Notes under the pieces: generated by a model
The model's database searches: none
What the model was told of the DNA's origin: nothing
What the model saw: the letters and a program-made list of their open reading frames with translations, nothing else
Assembly: GCA_905221605.1 (NCBI GenBank)
Contig: CAJNDS010001028.1
Coordinates: 1 to 40,599, forward strand
DNA length: 40,599 nt
Direction: 5' to 3'
From: Symbiodinium natans
Lineage: Eukaryota; Sar; Dinophyceae; Suessiales; Symbiodiniaceae
Made by a program: the position numbers and the translations under genes
Shown here: piece after piece, positions 11,311 through 22,000 of the stretch
Layout: the number at the start of each line of letters is the position of its first letter
Position numbering within the stretch: position 1 is the stretch's first letter

Positions 11311-13299
11311 TGAGATAATCGTGCACAAATTGGTGGCAACAAATCATATTTCTTGCCTTCTGTGACAATCGAGCACAAATTGGTGGCAACAAATCGTATT
11401 TCTCCCCTTCTGTGACAATCGAGCACAAATTGGTGGCAAGAAATTGTACTTCTTCCCTTCTGAAATAATCGAGCACAAATTGAAGAAAATACATCGAACT
11501 TCTTCCCTTCTGTGACAATCGAGCATAAGTTGGTGGCAACAAATCATATTTCTTCCCTTCTGTGACAATCAAGCACAAAATGGTGACAACAAATCGTACT
11601 TCTTCCCTTCTGAAACAACCGAGCACAAGTTGACAACAAATCGTATTTCTTTCCTTCTGTGACAATCGAGCACAAATTGGTGGCAACAAATCATATTTCT
11701 TCCCTTCTGTGATAATCGAGCATAAATTGACACTAAATCATACTTCTTCCCTTCTGTGACAATCGAGCAGAATTGGTGGCGTCAAATCGTACTTCTTCCC
11801 TTCTGTGACAATCGAGCACAAATTGGAGGCAATAAATCGTATATATTCCCTTCTGTGATAATCGAGCACAAATTGGTTGCAACAAATCATGCTTCTTCCC
11901 TTCTGTGACAATCGAGCACAAATTGGTGGCAACAAATCGTACTTCTTCCCTTCTATGGCAATCGAGCGGCAACAAATCGTACTTCTTCCCTTCTGTGACA
12001 ATCGAGCACAAATTGGTGGCAACAAATCGTTTTTCTTCCCTTCTATGACAATCGAACACAATCAAGCACAATCGAGCACAAATTGGTGGCAACAAATCGT
12101 ACTCCTTCCCTTCTGTGACGATCGAGCACAAATTGGTGGCAACAAATCGTGCTTCTTCCCTTCTGTGATAATCGAGCACAAATTGGCAACAAATCGTAGT
12201 TCTTCCCTTCTATGACAATCGAGCACAAATTGGTGGCAACAAATCGTACTTCTTCCCTTCTGTGACAATCGAGAACAAACTGGTGACAGCAAATCGTACT
12301 TCTTCCCTTCTGTGACAATCGAGCACAAATTGGCGACAACAAATCGTATTTCTTCAACTTCTGTGACAATCGAGCACAAATTGGTGACAAATCATACTTC
12401 TTCCCTTCTGTGACAATCGAGTATAAACTCGCGACAACAAATCGTACTTCTTGCCTTCTGTGACAATCGAGCACAAATTGGTGGCAACAAATCGTATCTC
12501 TTCCTTTCTATAACAATCGAGCACACATTGGTGGCAATTAATCATACTTCTTACCTTCTGTGACAATCGAGCACAAATTGGTGGCAACAAATCGCACTTC
12601 TTCCCTTCTGTGACAATCAAGCACAAAATGGTGACAACAAATCGTACTTCTTCCCTTCTGTGACAATCGAGCACAAATTGGTGACAATAAATCGTATTTC
12701 TTCCCTTCTGTGACAATCAAGCAGAAAATGGTGGCAACAAATCGTACTTCTTGGCAACAAATCGTACTTCTTCCCTTCTGTGACAATTGAGCACAAATTG
12801 GTGGCAACAAATCGTACTTCTTCCCTTCTATAACAATCGAGCACAAATTGGTGGCAAGAAATCGCACTTCTTCCTTTCTGAAACAATCGAGCACAAATTG
12901 GTGGCAACAAATCGTACTTCTTCCCTTCTATAACAAGCGAGCACAAATTGGTGGCAACAAATCATACTTCTCCCCTTCTGTAACAATCGAGCACAAATTG
13001 GTGGCAACAAGTCGTACTTCTTCCCTTCTATGACAATCGAGCACAAATTGGTCGTATTAAATCGTATTTCTTCCCTTCTATGACAATCGAGCACAATCGA
13101 GCACAATCGAGCACAAATTGGTGACAACAAACCGTACTTCTTCCCTTCTGTGACAATCGAGCACAAATTGGTGGCAACAAATCGTACTTCTTCCCTTCTG
13201 TGACAATCGAGCACCAATTGGTGGCAACAAATCGTACTTCTTCCCTTCTGTGACAATCGAGCACAAAATGGTGGCAACAAATCGTATTTCTTGCCTTCT

Positions 13300-13640
13300 C
13301 TGACAATCGAACACAAGTTGGTTACACCAAATCGTATGTCTTCCCTTCTATGACAATCGAGCACAAATTGGTAGCAACAAATCGTATTTCTTGCCTTCTG
13401 TGACAATCGAGCACAAATTGGAGACAACAAATCTTTTTTCTTCCCTTCTGAAACAATCGAGCACAAACTGGCAACAAATCGTATTTGTTCCCTTCTGTGA
13501 TAATCGAGCACAAATTGATGGCAACAAATCCCTTCTGTGACAATCGAACACCAATTGGTGACACTAAATCGAATTTCTTCCCTTCTAAGATAATCGAGCA
13601 CAAATTAGTGACAATAAATCGTTTTCTGAGATAATCGAGC
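13300..13640. repeat. Diverged ancestral block, member D (weaker)
   Basis: Partial landmark series: TTGGTTACACCAAATCG (inverted repeat at 13318-13330), GGAGACAACAAATC then TTTTTTCTTCCC near 13420, GAAACAATCGAGCACAAACTGGC, the shortened AAATCCCTTCTGTG, and CCAATTGGTGACACTAAATCG with GACACTAAAT at 13560. It is closer to the consensus than A-C, so membership is inferred from order and shared truncations. It recurs in copies 2 and 3 at about 22779 and 32258. Confidence 0.55.
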
Positions 13641-13859
13641 ACAAATTGGTGGCAAAAAAATCGTACTTCTTACCTTCTGTGACAATCGAGCACAAATTGG
13701 TGGCAACAAATCGTACTTCTTCCCTTCTGTGACACTCGAGCACAAATTGGTTGCAACAAACCGTATTTCTTCCCTTCTGAAACAATCGAGCACAAATTGA
13801 CAACAAATCGTATTTCTTTCCTTCCGTGATAATCGAGCACAAAATGGTGGCAACAAATC

Positions 13860-14480
13860 GTACTTCTTCCCTTCTGTGACAATCGAGCACAAATTGGTGG
13901 CAACAAGTCGTACTTCTTCCCTTCTGTGACAATCGAGCTCAAATTGGTGGCAACAAATCGTATTTCTTCCCTTCTGTGATACTCGAGCGCAGATTTGTGG
14001 CAACAAGTCATACTTCTTCCCTTCTGTGACAATCGAGCACAAATTGATGGCAACAAATCGTACTTCTTCCCTTCTGTGACAATGGAGCACAAATTGGTGG
14101 CAACAAATCGTACTTCTTCCCTCTATGACAATCGAGTATAAACTCGTGGCATCAAATCGTATGAATTACCTTCTATGACAATCGAGCACAAATTGGTGGT
14201 AACAAATCGTACTTCTTCCTTTCTATGACAATCGAGCAGAAATTGGTGACAACAAATCGAATTTCTTCCCTTCTGTCAATCGAGCACAAATTGGCGACAA
14301 CCAATCGTATTTCTTGACTTCTATGACAATCGAGCACAAATTGGCGACAACAAATCGTACTTCTTTCCTTCTGTGACAATCGAGCACAAATTGGCGGCAA
14401 CAAATCGTACTTCTTCCCTTCTGTGACAAACGAGCACAAATTGGTGGCAACAAATCGCACTTCTTCCCTTCTGTGACAAT
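13860..14480. repeat. Intra-HOR duplication P, first member (partner ~15060-15680)
   Basis: The monomer order repeats at offset 1197: CAAGTCGTAC, GAGCTCAAATTGG, CAAGTCATAC, GACAATGGAGCAC, the inverted-repeat monomer at 14133-14146, GAGCAGAAATTGG, the shortened CTTCTGTCAATCGAGC, TTCTTGACTTCTATG and GACAAACGAGCAC. The end of the partner then repeats again at offset 397 (inverted repeat at 15727). The pattern is present in copies 2 and 3. Confidence 0.8.
14133..14146. repeat. Inverted-repeat monomer variant CGAGTATAAACTCG
   Basis: In this variant the monomer segment CGAGCACAAATTGG is replaced by a perfect 5-bp inverted repeat, CGAGT-ATAA-ACTCG. Occurrences: 1416-1429, 2383-2396, 12418-12431, 14133-14146, 15330-15343 and 15727-15740, plus the +9479 copies (21897, 23612, 24809, 25206, 31376, 33091, 34288, 34685). 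At 5189-5202 the loop is ATGA. Confidence 0.85.
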
Positions 14481-14519
14481 CGAACCCAAATTGGTGCCAA
14501 AAAATCGTATTTCTTCCTT

Positions 14520-15100
14520 TCTGTGACAATCGAGCACAAATTGGTGGCAACAAATCGTACTTCTTCCCTCCTGTGACAATCGAGCACAAATTGGTTGCAA
14601 CAAAACGTACTTCTTCCCTTCTATGACAATCGAGCACAAATTGGTGGCAACCAATCATACTTCTTCCCTTCTGCGACAATCGAGCACAAATTGGCGGCAA
14701 CAAATCGTACTTCTTCCCTTCTGTGACAATCGAGCACAAATTGGCGGCAAAAAATCATACTTCTTCCCTTCTGTGACAATCGAGCAGAAATTGGTGGCAA
14801 CAAATTGTACTTCTTCCCTTGTGTGACAATCGAGCACAAATTGGTGACAACAAATCGTATTTCTTCCCTTCTGTGACAATCGAACACCAATTGGCTGCAA
14901 CAAAACGTACTTCATCCCTTCTGCGACAATCGAGCTCAAATTGGCAGCAACAAATCGTACTTCTTCCCTTCTGTGACAATCGAGCACAAATTGGTGGCAA
15001 CAAATCGTATCTCTTCCCTTCTGTGACAATCGAGCACAAATTGGCGGCAACAAATCATACTTCTTCCCTTCTGTGACAATCGAGCACAGATTGGCGGCAA
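14520..15100. repeat. Intra-HOR duplication Q, first member (partner ~16820-17300)
   Basis: Shared with 16820-17300 at an offset near 2276: TTGCAACAAAACGTAC, GGCAACCAATCATAC, CTTCTGCGACAATC, GGCAAAAAATCATAC, AAATTGTACTTC and CTTGTGTGACAATCG. The partner has lost about 26 bp at CTCCTGGTTGC (near 16866) and about 100 bp near 17160, where CGAACAATCGAGCAC joins two monomers. Confidence 0.75.
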
Positions 15101-15680
15101 CAAGTCGTACTTCTTCCCTTCTGTGACAATCGAGCTCAAATTGGTGGCAACAAATCGTATTTCTTCCCTTCTGTGACAATCGAGCATAAATTGATGGCAA
15201 CAAGTCATACTTCTTCCCTTCTGTGACAATCGAGCACAAATTGATGGCAACAAATCGTACTTCTTCCCTTCTGTGACAATGGAGCACAAATTGGTGGCAA
15301 CAAATCGTACTTCTTCCCTCTATGACAATCGAGTATAAACTCGTGGCATCAAATCGTATTTCTTCCCTTCTATGACAATCGAGCACAAATTGGCGGTAAC
15401 AAATCGTACTTCTTCCTTTCTATGACAATCGAGCAGAAATTGGTGACAACAAATCGAATTTCTTCCCTTCTGTCAATCGAGCACAAATTGGCGACAACAA
15501 GTCGTATTTCTTGACTTCTATGACAATCGAGCACAAATTGGCGACAACAAATCGTACTTCTTTCCTTCTGTGACAATCGAGCACAAATTGGCGGCAACAA
15601 ATCGTACTTCTTCTTTTCTGTGACAAACGAGCACAATTTGGTGGCAACAAATCGCACTTCTTCCCTTCTGTGACAATGGA
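15060..15680. repeat. Intra-HOR duplication P, second member
   Basis: Partner of 13860-14480. It contains the second inverted-repeat monomer (15330-15343) and the second CTTCTGTCAATCGAGC short monomer, and ends at GACAATGGAGCAC (about 15674), from which the third occurrence of the inverted-repeat monomer follows. It differs by point changes such as CAAGTCGTATTTC for CCAATCGTATTTC. Confidence 0.8.
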
Positions 15681-16221
15681 GCACAAATTGGTGGCAACAA
15701 ATCGTACTTCTTCCCTCTATGACAATCGAGTATAAACTCGTGGCATCAAATCGTATTTCTTCCCTTCTATGACAATCAAGCACAAATTGGTGGCAAAAAA
15801 ACGTATTTCTTCCTTTCTGTGACAATCGAGCACAAATTGGTGGTAACAAATCGTATTTCTTCCCTTCTGTAACAATCGAGCACAAATTGGTGGCAACAAA
15901 TCGTACTTCTTCCCTTCTGCGACAATCGAGCGCAAATTGGTGGCAAGAAATCGCACTTCTTCCCTTCTGAAACAATCGAGCCAAAATTGGTGGCAATAAA
16001 TCGTACTTCTTCCCTTCTGTGACAATAGACCACAAATTGGTGGCAACAAATCGTATTTCTTCCCTTCTGTGACAATCGAGCACAAATTTATTGGCAACAA
16101 ACCGTACTTCTTCCCTTCTGTGACAACCGAGCAAAAACTGGCGGCAACAAATCGTACTTCATGCCTTCTGTGACAATCGAGCACAAATTGGTGGCAACAA
16201 ATCGTACTTCTTCCCTTCTGT

Positions 16222-16750
16222 GACAATCGAGCACAATCGAGCACATATTGGTGACAACAATCGTACTTCTACCCTTCTGTGATACTCGAGCGCAGATTTG
16301 TGGCAACAAATCGTACTTCTTCCCTTCTGTGACAATCGAGCGCAAATTGGCGGTATTAAATCGTATTTCTTCCCTTCTGTGACAATCGAGCACAAATTGG
16401 TGGCAACGAATCGTACTTCTTCCCTTCTGTGACAATCGAGCACAAATCGGCGGCAACAAATCGTTTCTCTTCCCTTCTGTGACAATCGAGCACAAAATGG
16501 TGGCAACAAATCGTACTTCTTCCCTTCTGTGATAATCGAGCACAAATTGGTGGCAACAAATCATACTTCTTCCCTCTGTGACAATCGAGCTCAAACTGGT
16601 GGTAACAAATCGTACTTCTTCCCTTCTATGACAATCGAGCACAAACTGGGGACAACAAGTCATACTTCTTCCCTTCTGTGACAGTCGAGCACAAATTGGT
16701 TGCAACAAAACGCACATCTTCCCTTCTGTGCACAAATTGGTGACAACAAA
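16222..16750. repeat. Intra-HOR duplication R, first member (partner ~18446-18982)
   Basis: Matches the end of the HOR unit at offset 2224: a 10-bp micro-tandem followed by CATATTGGTGACAACAATCG, GTGATACTCGAGCGCAG, GGTATTAAATCG, AAATCGGCGGC, a GAGCTCAAACTGGTGGTAAC monomer, AAACTGGGGACAAC, and AAAACGCACATCTTCCC. This copy has lost 9 bp at CTTCTGTGCACAAATTGG (about 16727). Confidence 0.8.
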
Positions 16751-16796
16751 TCGCACTTCTTCCCTTCTGTGACAATCGAGCACAAAATGGTGGCAA

Positions 16797-16846
16797 CAAA
16801 TCGTACTTCTTCCCTTCTGTGACAATCGAGCACAAATTGGTGGCAA
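16797..16846 (+). repeat. Reference consensus monomer (50 bp)
   Basis: This copy matches the majority base at every position I compared and can serve as the family reference. It has two CpG sites (in ATCGT and ATCGAG), one TaqI site (TCGA) and a 12-base pyrimidine block on the plus strand, hence a purine block on the minus strand. The plus strand has one stop trinucleotide per monomer (TGA in GTGACA). The minus strand has none. As 50 is not a multiple of 3, the same bases are read in three frames in successive monomers. Confidence 0.9.
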
Positions 16847-17300
16847 CAAATCGTACTTCTTCCCTCCTGGTTGCAACAAAACGTACTTCTTCCCTTCTAT
16901 GACAATCAAGCACACATTGGTGGCAACCAATCATACTTCTTCCCTTCTGCGACAATCGAGCACAAATTGGCGTTAACAAATCGTACTTCTTCCCTTCTGT
17001 GACAATCAAGCACAAATTGGCGGCAAAAAATCATACTTCTTCCCTTCTGTGACAATCGAGCAGAAATTGGTGGCAACAAATTGTACTTCTTCCCTTGTGT
17101 GACAATCGAGCACAAATTGGTGACAACAAATCGTATTTCTTCCCTTCTGTGACAATCGAACAATCGAGCACAAATTGGCGGCAACAAATCGTACTTCTTC
17201 CCTTCTGTGACAATCGAGCACAAATTGGCGGCAACAAATCATACTTCTTCCCTTCTGTGACAATCGAGCACAGATTGGCGGCAACAAATTGTACTTCTTC
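16820..17300. repeat. Intra-HOR duplication Q, second member
   Basis: Partner of 14520-15100 with two internal deletions: at 16866-16871 (CTCCTGGTTGC) and near 17155-17165 (CGAACAATCG). Both deletions recur in copies 2 and 3, so they predate the HOR amplification. Confidence 0.75.
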
Positions 17301-18445
17301 CCTTCTGTGATTATCGAGCACAAATTGGTGGCAACAAATCGTACTTCTTCCCTTCTGTGACAATCGAACACAAATTGGTGGCAATAAATCGTACGTCTTC
17401 CCTTCTGTGAAAATCGATCACAAATTGGCAGCAAGAAATCGTAATTCTTCTCTTCTGTGACAATGGAGAACAAATTGGTGGCAACAAATCGTATTTCTTC
17501 CTTTCTGTGACAATCGAGCACAAATTGGTGACAATAAATCATATTTATTCCCTTCTGTGACAATCGAGCACAAATTGGTGGCAACGAATCGTACTTCTTC
17601 CCTCCTGTGACAATCGGCACAAATTTGCGGCAACAAATCGTATTTCTTCCTTTCTATGGCAATCGAGCACAAATTGGTGATAACAAATCGTACTTCTTCC
17701 CTTCTGTGACAATCAAGCACAAATTGGTTGCAACAAACCGTACTTCTTCCCTTCTGTGACAATCGAACACAAATTGCTGGCAACAAATCGTACTTCTTCC
17801 CTTCTGTGACAATCGAGCACAAACTGGTGGCAACAAATCATACTTCTTCCCTTTTGTGACAACCGAGCACAAAATTGGTGGCAACAAATCGTATTTCTTC
17901 CCTTCTGTAACATTCGAGCACAAATTGGCGGCAACAAATCGTACTTCTTCCCTTCTGTGACAATCGAGCACAAATTGGTGGCAACAAATTGTGCTTCCCT
18001 TCTGTGACAATCGAGCACAAATTGCAAATCATACTTCTTCCCTTCTGTGACAATCGAGCAAAAATTGGTGGCAACAAATCGTATTTTTTTCTTCTGAAAC
18101 AATCGAACACAAATTGGTGGCAACAAATCGTACTTCTTCCCTGCTGTGACAATCCAGCACAAATTGGCGACAACAAATCGTACTTCTTCCCTTCTGTGAC
18201 AATCGAGCACAAATTGGTGGCAACCAATCGTACTTCTTCCCTTCTATAACAATCGAGCACAAATTGGTGGCAACAAATCATACTTCTCCTTCTGCAACAA
18301 TCCAGCACAAATTGATGGCAACAAGTCGTACTTCTTCCTTTCTGTGACAATCGAGCACAAATTGGTGGCAACAAATCGTACTTCTTCCCTGCTGTGACAA
18401 TCGGGCACAAATTGGCGACAATAAATCGTACTTCTTCCCTTCTGT

Positions 18446-18982
18446 GACAATCGAGCACAATCGAGCACATATTGGTGACAACAATCGTACTTCTACCCTT
18501 CTGTGATACTCGAGCGCAGATTTGTGGCAACAAATCGTACTTCTTCCCTTCTGTGACAATCGAGCGCAAATTGGTGGTATTAAATCGTATTTCTTCCCTT
18601 CTGTGACAATCGAGCACAAATTGGTGGCAACGAATCGTACTTCTTCCCTTCTGTGACAATCGAGCACAAATCGGCGGCAACAAATCGTTTTTCTTCCCTT
18701 CTGTGACAATCGAGCACAAATTGGCGGCAACACATCATACTTCTTCCCTTCTGTGATAATCGAGCACAAATTGGTGGCAACAAATCATACTTCTTCCCTC
18801 TGTGACAATCGAGCTCAAACTGGTGGTAACAAATCGTACTTCTTCCCTTCGATGACAATCGAGCACAAACTGGGGACAACAAGTCATACTTCTTCCCTTC
18901 TGTGACAGTCGAGCACAAATTGGTTGCAACAAAACGCACATCTTCCCTTCTGTGACAATCTAGCACAAATTGGTGACAACAA
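18446..18982. repeat. Intra-HOR duplication R, second member, ends at HOR junction
   Basis: Partner of 16222-16750. It keeps the 9 bp missing there (GTGACAATCTAGCACAAATT near 18952). Its right end coincides with the unit boundary at 18982, so the founding exchange of the HOR took place inside or at the end of this duplicated block. It recurs in copies 2 and 3 at about 27925 and 37404. Confidence 0.8.
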
Positions 18983-19010
18983 ATCTCTTCCCTTCTATGT
19001 CTTCTATGAT
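18961..19010. repeat. HOR unit junction (copy 1 / copy 2)
   Basis: At the joint, GTGACAACAAATC runs into TCTTCCCTTCTATGTCTTC. The sequence to the right matches 8652 onward. The sequence to the left is a duplicate of about 16230-16750, where AAATC continues as GCACTTCTTCCC. The joint recurs at about 28462 and 37941. It keeps the monomer register except for a loss of roughly 5 bp, which fits an exchange between two misaligned monomers that founded the 9479-bp unit. Confidence 0.8.
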
Positions 19011-22000
19011 ATTCGAACACTAAATGGTAGCAACAAATCATATTTCTTCTTTTCTGTGACAATCGAGCACAAATTGATGGCATCAAATCGTATTTCTTCC
19101 CTTCTGAAAAAATCGACCACAAATTGGTGACAACAGATCGTATTTCTTCCCTTCTGTGACAATCGAGCACAAATTGATGGCAAGAAATCGTTCTCTTCCC
19201 TTCTGTGATAATCGAACACAAATTGCTGGCAACAAATCATTCTTCTTCCCTTCTATGAGAATCGAGCACAAATTGGTGGCAACAAATCATTCTTCTCTCC
19301 TTCTCTGATAATCGATTTCAAATTGATTATATCAATTCGTATTTCTTCCCTTCTATGATAATCGAGCACAAATTGGTAACAACAGATCGTCTTTCTATCC
19401 TTCTATGACAATCGAACACAAATTGGAGGAAATACATCCTTTTTCTTGTCTTCTGAAAGAATCGAATATAAATTGGCAACAAATCGTATTTCTCCCCTTC
19501 TATGATAATCGAGCACAAATTGATGACATGAAATCCCTTCTATAATAATCGACCACCAATTCGTGACACTAAATTGTATTTCTTCCCTTCTAACATAATC
19601 GAGCTCAAATTGGTGACAAAAAAGATCTTATTCCCTTCTGAGATAATCCAGCACAAATTGGTGGCAATAAATCGTATTTCTTCCCTTCTGTGACAATCGA
19701 GCACAAATTGGTGACAACAAATCGTTCTTCTTGCTTCTTCTATGAGATTCGAGCTCAAATTGGTGAAGACAATGAATCGTATCTCTTCCCTTCTATGCTA
19801 ATCGACCACAAATTGGTGGCATCAAATCGTACCCCCCCACTTCTGTGACAATCGAGTACAAATTGGTGGCAATCAATCATACTTCTTCCCTTCTGTGACA
19901 ATCGAGCGCAAATTGGTGGCAACAAGTCATATTTCTTCCCTTCTGCGACAATCGAGCACAAATTGATGGCAAGAAATCGTTCTTCTTTCCTTCTATGATA
20001 ATCAAGCAAAATTGATGGCAACAAATCGTACTTCTTCCCTTCTCTGATAATCGAGCACAAGTTGGTGGCAATAAATCGTACTTCTTCCCTTCAATAATAA
20101 TCCAGCATAAATTGGTGACAACAAATCATATTTCTTGCCTTCTATGTCTTCTGTGATACTCGAGCACAAAATGGTTGCAACAAATCGTATTTTGTTTCTT
20201 TTCTGTGACAATCGAGCACAAATTGGTGACAACAAATCGTACTTCTTCCCTTCTGTGATAATCGAGTACAAATTAGTGGCAACAAATTGTATTTCTTCAA
20301 TTCTGTGACAATCGAGCACAAATTGATGGCAAGAAATCGTATTTCTTGCCTTCTGTGACAATCCAGCACAAATTGGTGATAACAAATCGTTCTTCTTCCT
20401 TTCTATGAGAATCGAGCACAAATTGGTGGCAACAAATCATTCTTCTTCCCTTCTCTGACAATCGGTTTCAAATTGATTATATCAATTTGTTTTTTTTCCC
20501 TTCTATGACAATCGAGCACAAATTGCTAACAACAGATCGTATTTCTTCCCTTCTGTGACAATCGAACACAAATTGGAGGCAGCAAATCTGAATTCTTCCC
20601 TTCTGAAACAATCGAATATAAATTGGCAATAAATCATATTTCTTGCCTTGTTGAGAATCGAGCACAAATTGATGACAACAAATCCCTTCTATATCAATCG
20701 ACGACCAATTGGTGACACTAAATCGTATTTCTTCCCTTCTAAGATAATCGAGCCCAAATTGGTGACAAAAACAAGATCTGTTTCCCTTCTGAGATAATCG
20801 TGCACAAATTGGTGGCAACAAATCATATTTCTTGCCTTCTGTGACAATCGAGCACAAATTGGTGGCAACAAATCGTATTTCTCCCCTTCTGTGACAATCG
20901 AGCACAAATTGGTGGCAAGAAATTGTACTTCTTCCCTTCTGAAATAATCGAGCACAGATTGAAGAAAATACATCGAACTTCTTCCCTTCTGTGACAATCG
21001 AGCATAAGTTGGTGGCAACAAATCGCACTTCTTCCCTTCTGTGACAATCAAGCACAAAATGGTGACAACAAATCGTACTTCTTCCCTTCTGAAACAACCG
21101 AGCACAAGTTGACAACAAATCGTATTTCTTTCCTTCTGTGACAATCGAGCACAAATTGGTGGCAACAAATCATATTTCTTCCCTTCTGTGATAATCGAGC
21201 ATAAATTGACACTAAATCATACTTCTTCCCTTCTGTGACAATCGAGCAGAATTGGTGGCGTCAAATCGTACTTCTTCCCTTCTGTGACAATCGAGCACAA
21301 ATTGGTGGCAATAAATCGTATTTATTCCCTTCTGTGATAATCGAGCACAAATTGGTTGCAACAAATCATGCTTCTTCCCTTCTGTGACAATCGAGCACAA
21401 ATTGGTGGCAACAAATCGTACTTCTTCCCTTCTATGGCAATCGAGCGGCAACAAATCGTACTTCTTCCCTTCTGTGACAATCGAGCACAAATTGGTGGCA
21501 GCAAATCGTTTTTCTTCCCTTCTATGACAATCGAACACAATCAAGCACAATCGAGCACAAATTGGTGGCAACAAATCGTACTCCTTCCCTTCTGTGACGA
21601 TCGAGCACAAATTGGTGGCAACAAATCGTGCTTCTTCCCTTCTGTGATAATCGAGCACAAATTGGCAACAAATCGTAGTTCTTCCCTTCTATGACAATCG
21701 AGCACAAATTGGTGGCAACAAATCGTACTTCTTCCCTTCTGTGACAATCGAGAACAAATTGGTGACAGCAAATCGTACTTCTTCCCTTCTGTGACAATCG
21801 AGCACAAATTGGCGACAACAAATCGTATTTCTTCCACTTCTGTGACAATCGAGCACAAATTGGTGACAAATCATACTTCTTCCCTTCTGTGACAATCGAG
21901 TATAAACTCGCGACAACAAATCGTACTTCTTGCCTTCTGTGACAATCGAGCACAAATTGGTGGCAACAAATCGTATCTCTTCCTTTCTATAACAATCGAG

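Larger units (their letters stand above)
8652..18982. repeat. 9479-bp HOR, copy 1 (10331 bp, with 852-bp extra segment)
   Basis: This is the leftmost copy. From 8652 to about 9614 it aligns with copy 2 at offset 10331; from about 10466 to 18982 the offset is 9479. The difference is an 852-bp segment. Markers shared with all copies include a C7 run at 9501-9507, an AGATCT site at 9292, an EcoRI site (GAATTC) at 11111-11116 and the palindrome at 10990-11010. At 14163 copy 1 reads GAATTA where copies 2 and 3 read GAATTC. It holds no gene. Confidence 0.93.

Noticed and set aside
16797-16846. Pol III internal promoter or tRNA/5S-derived monomer
   Set aside because: No B-box-like GGTTCGAAT motif or tRNA fold is visible in the consensus or its variants.
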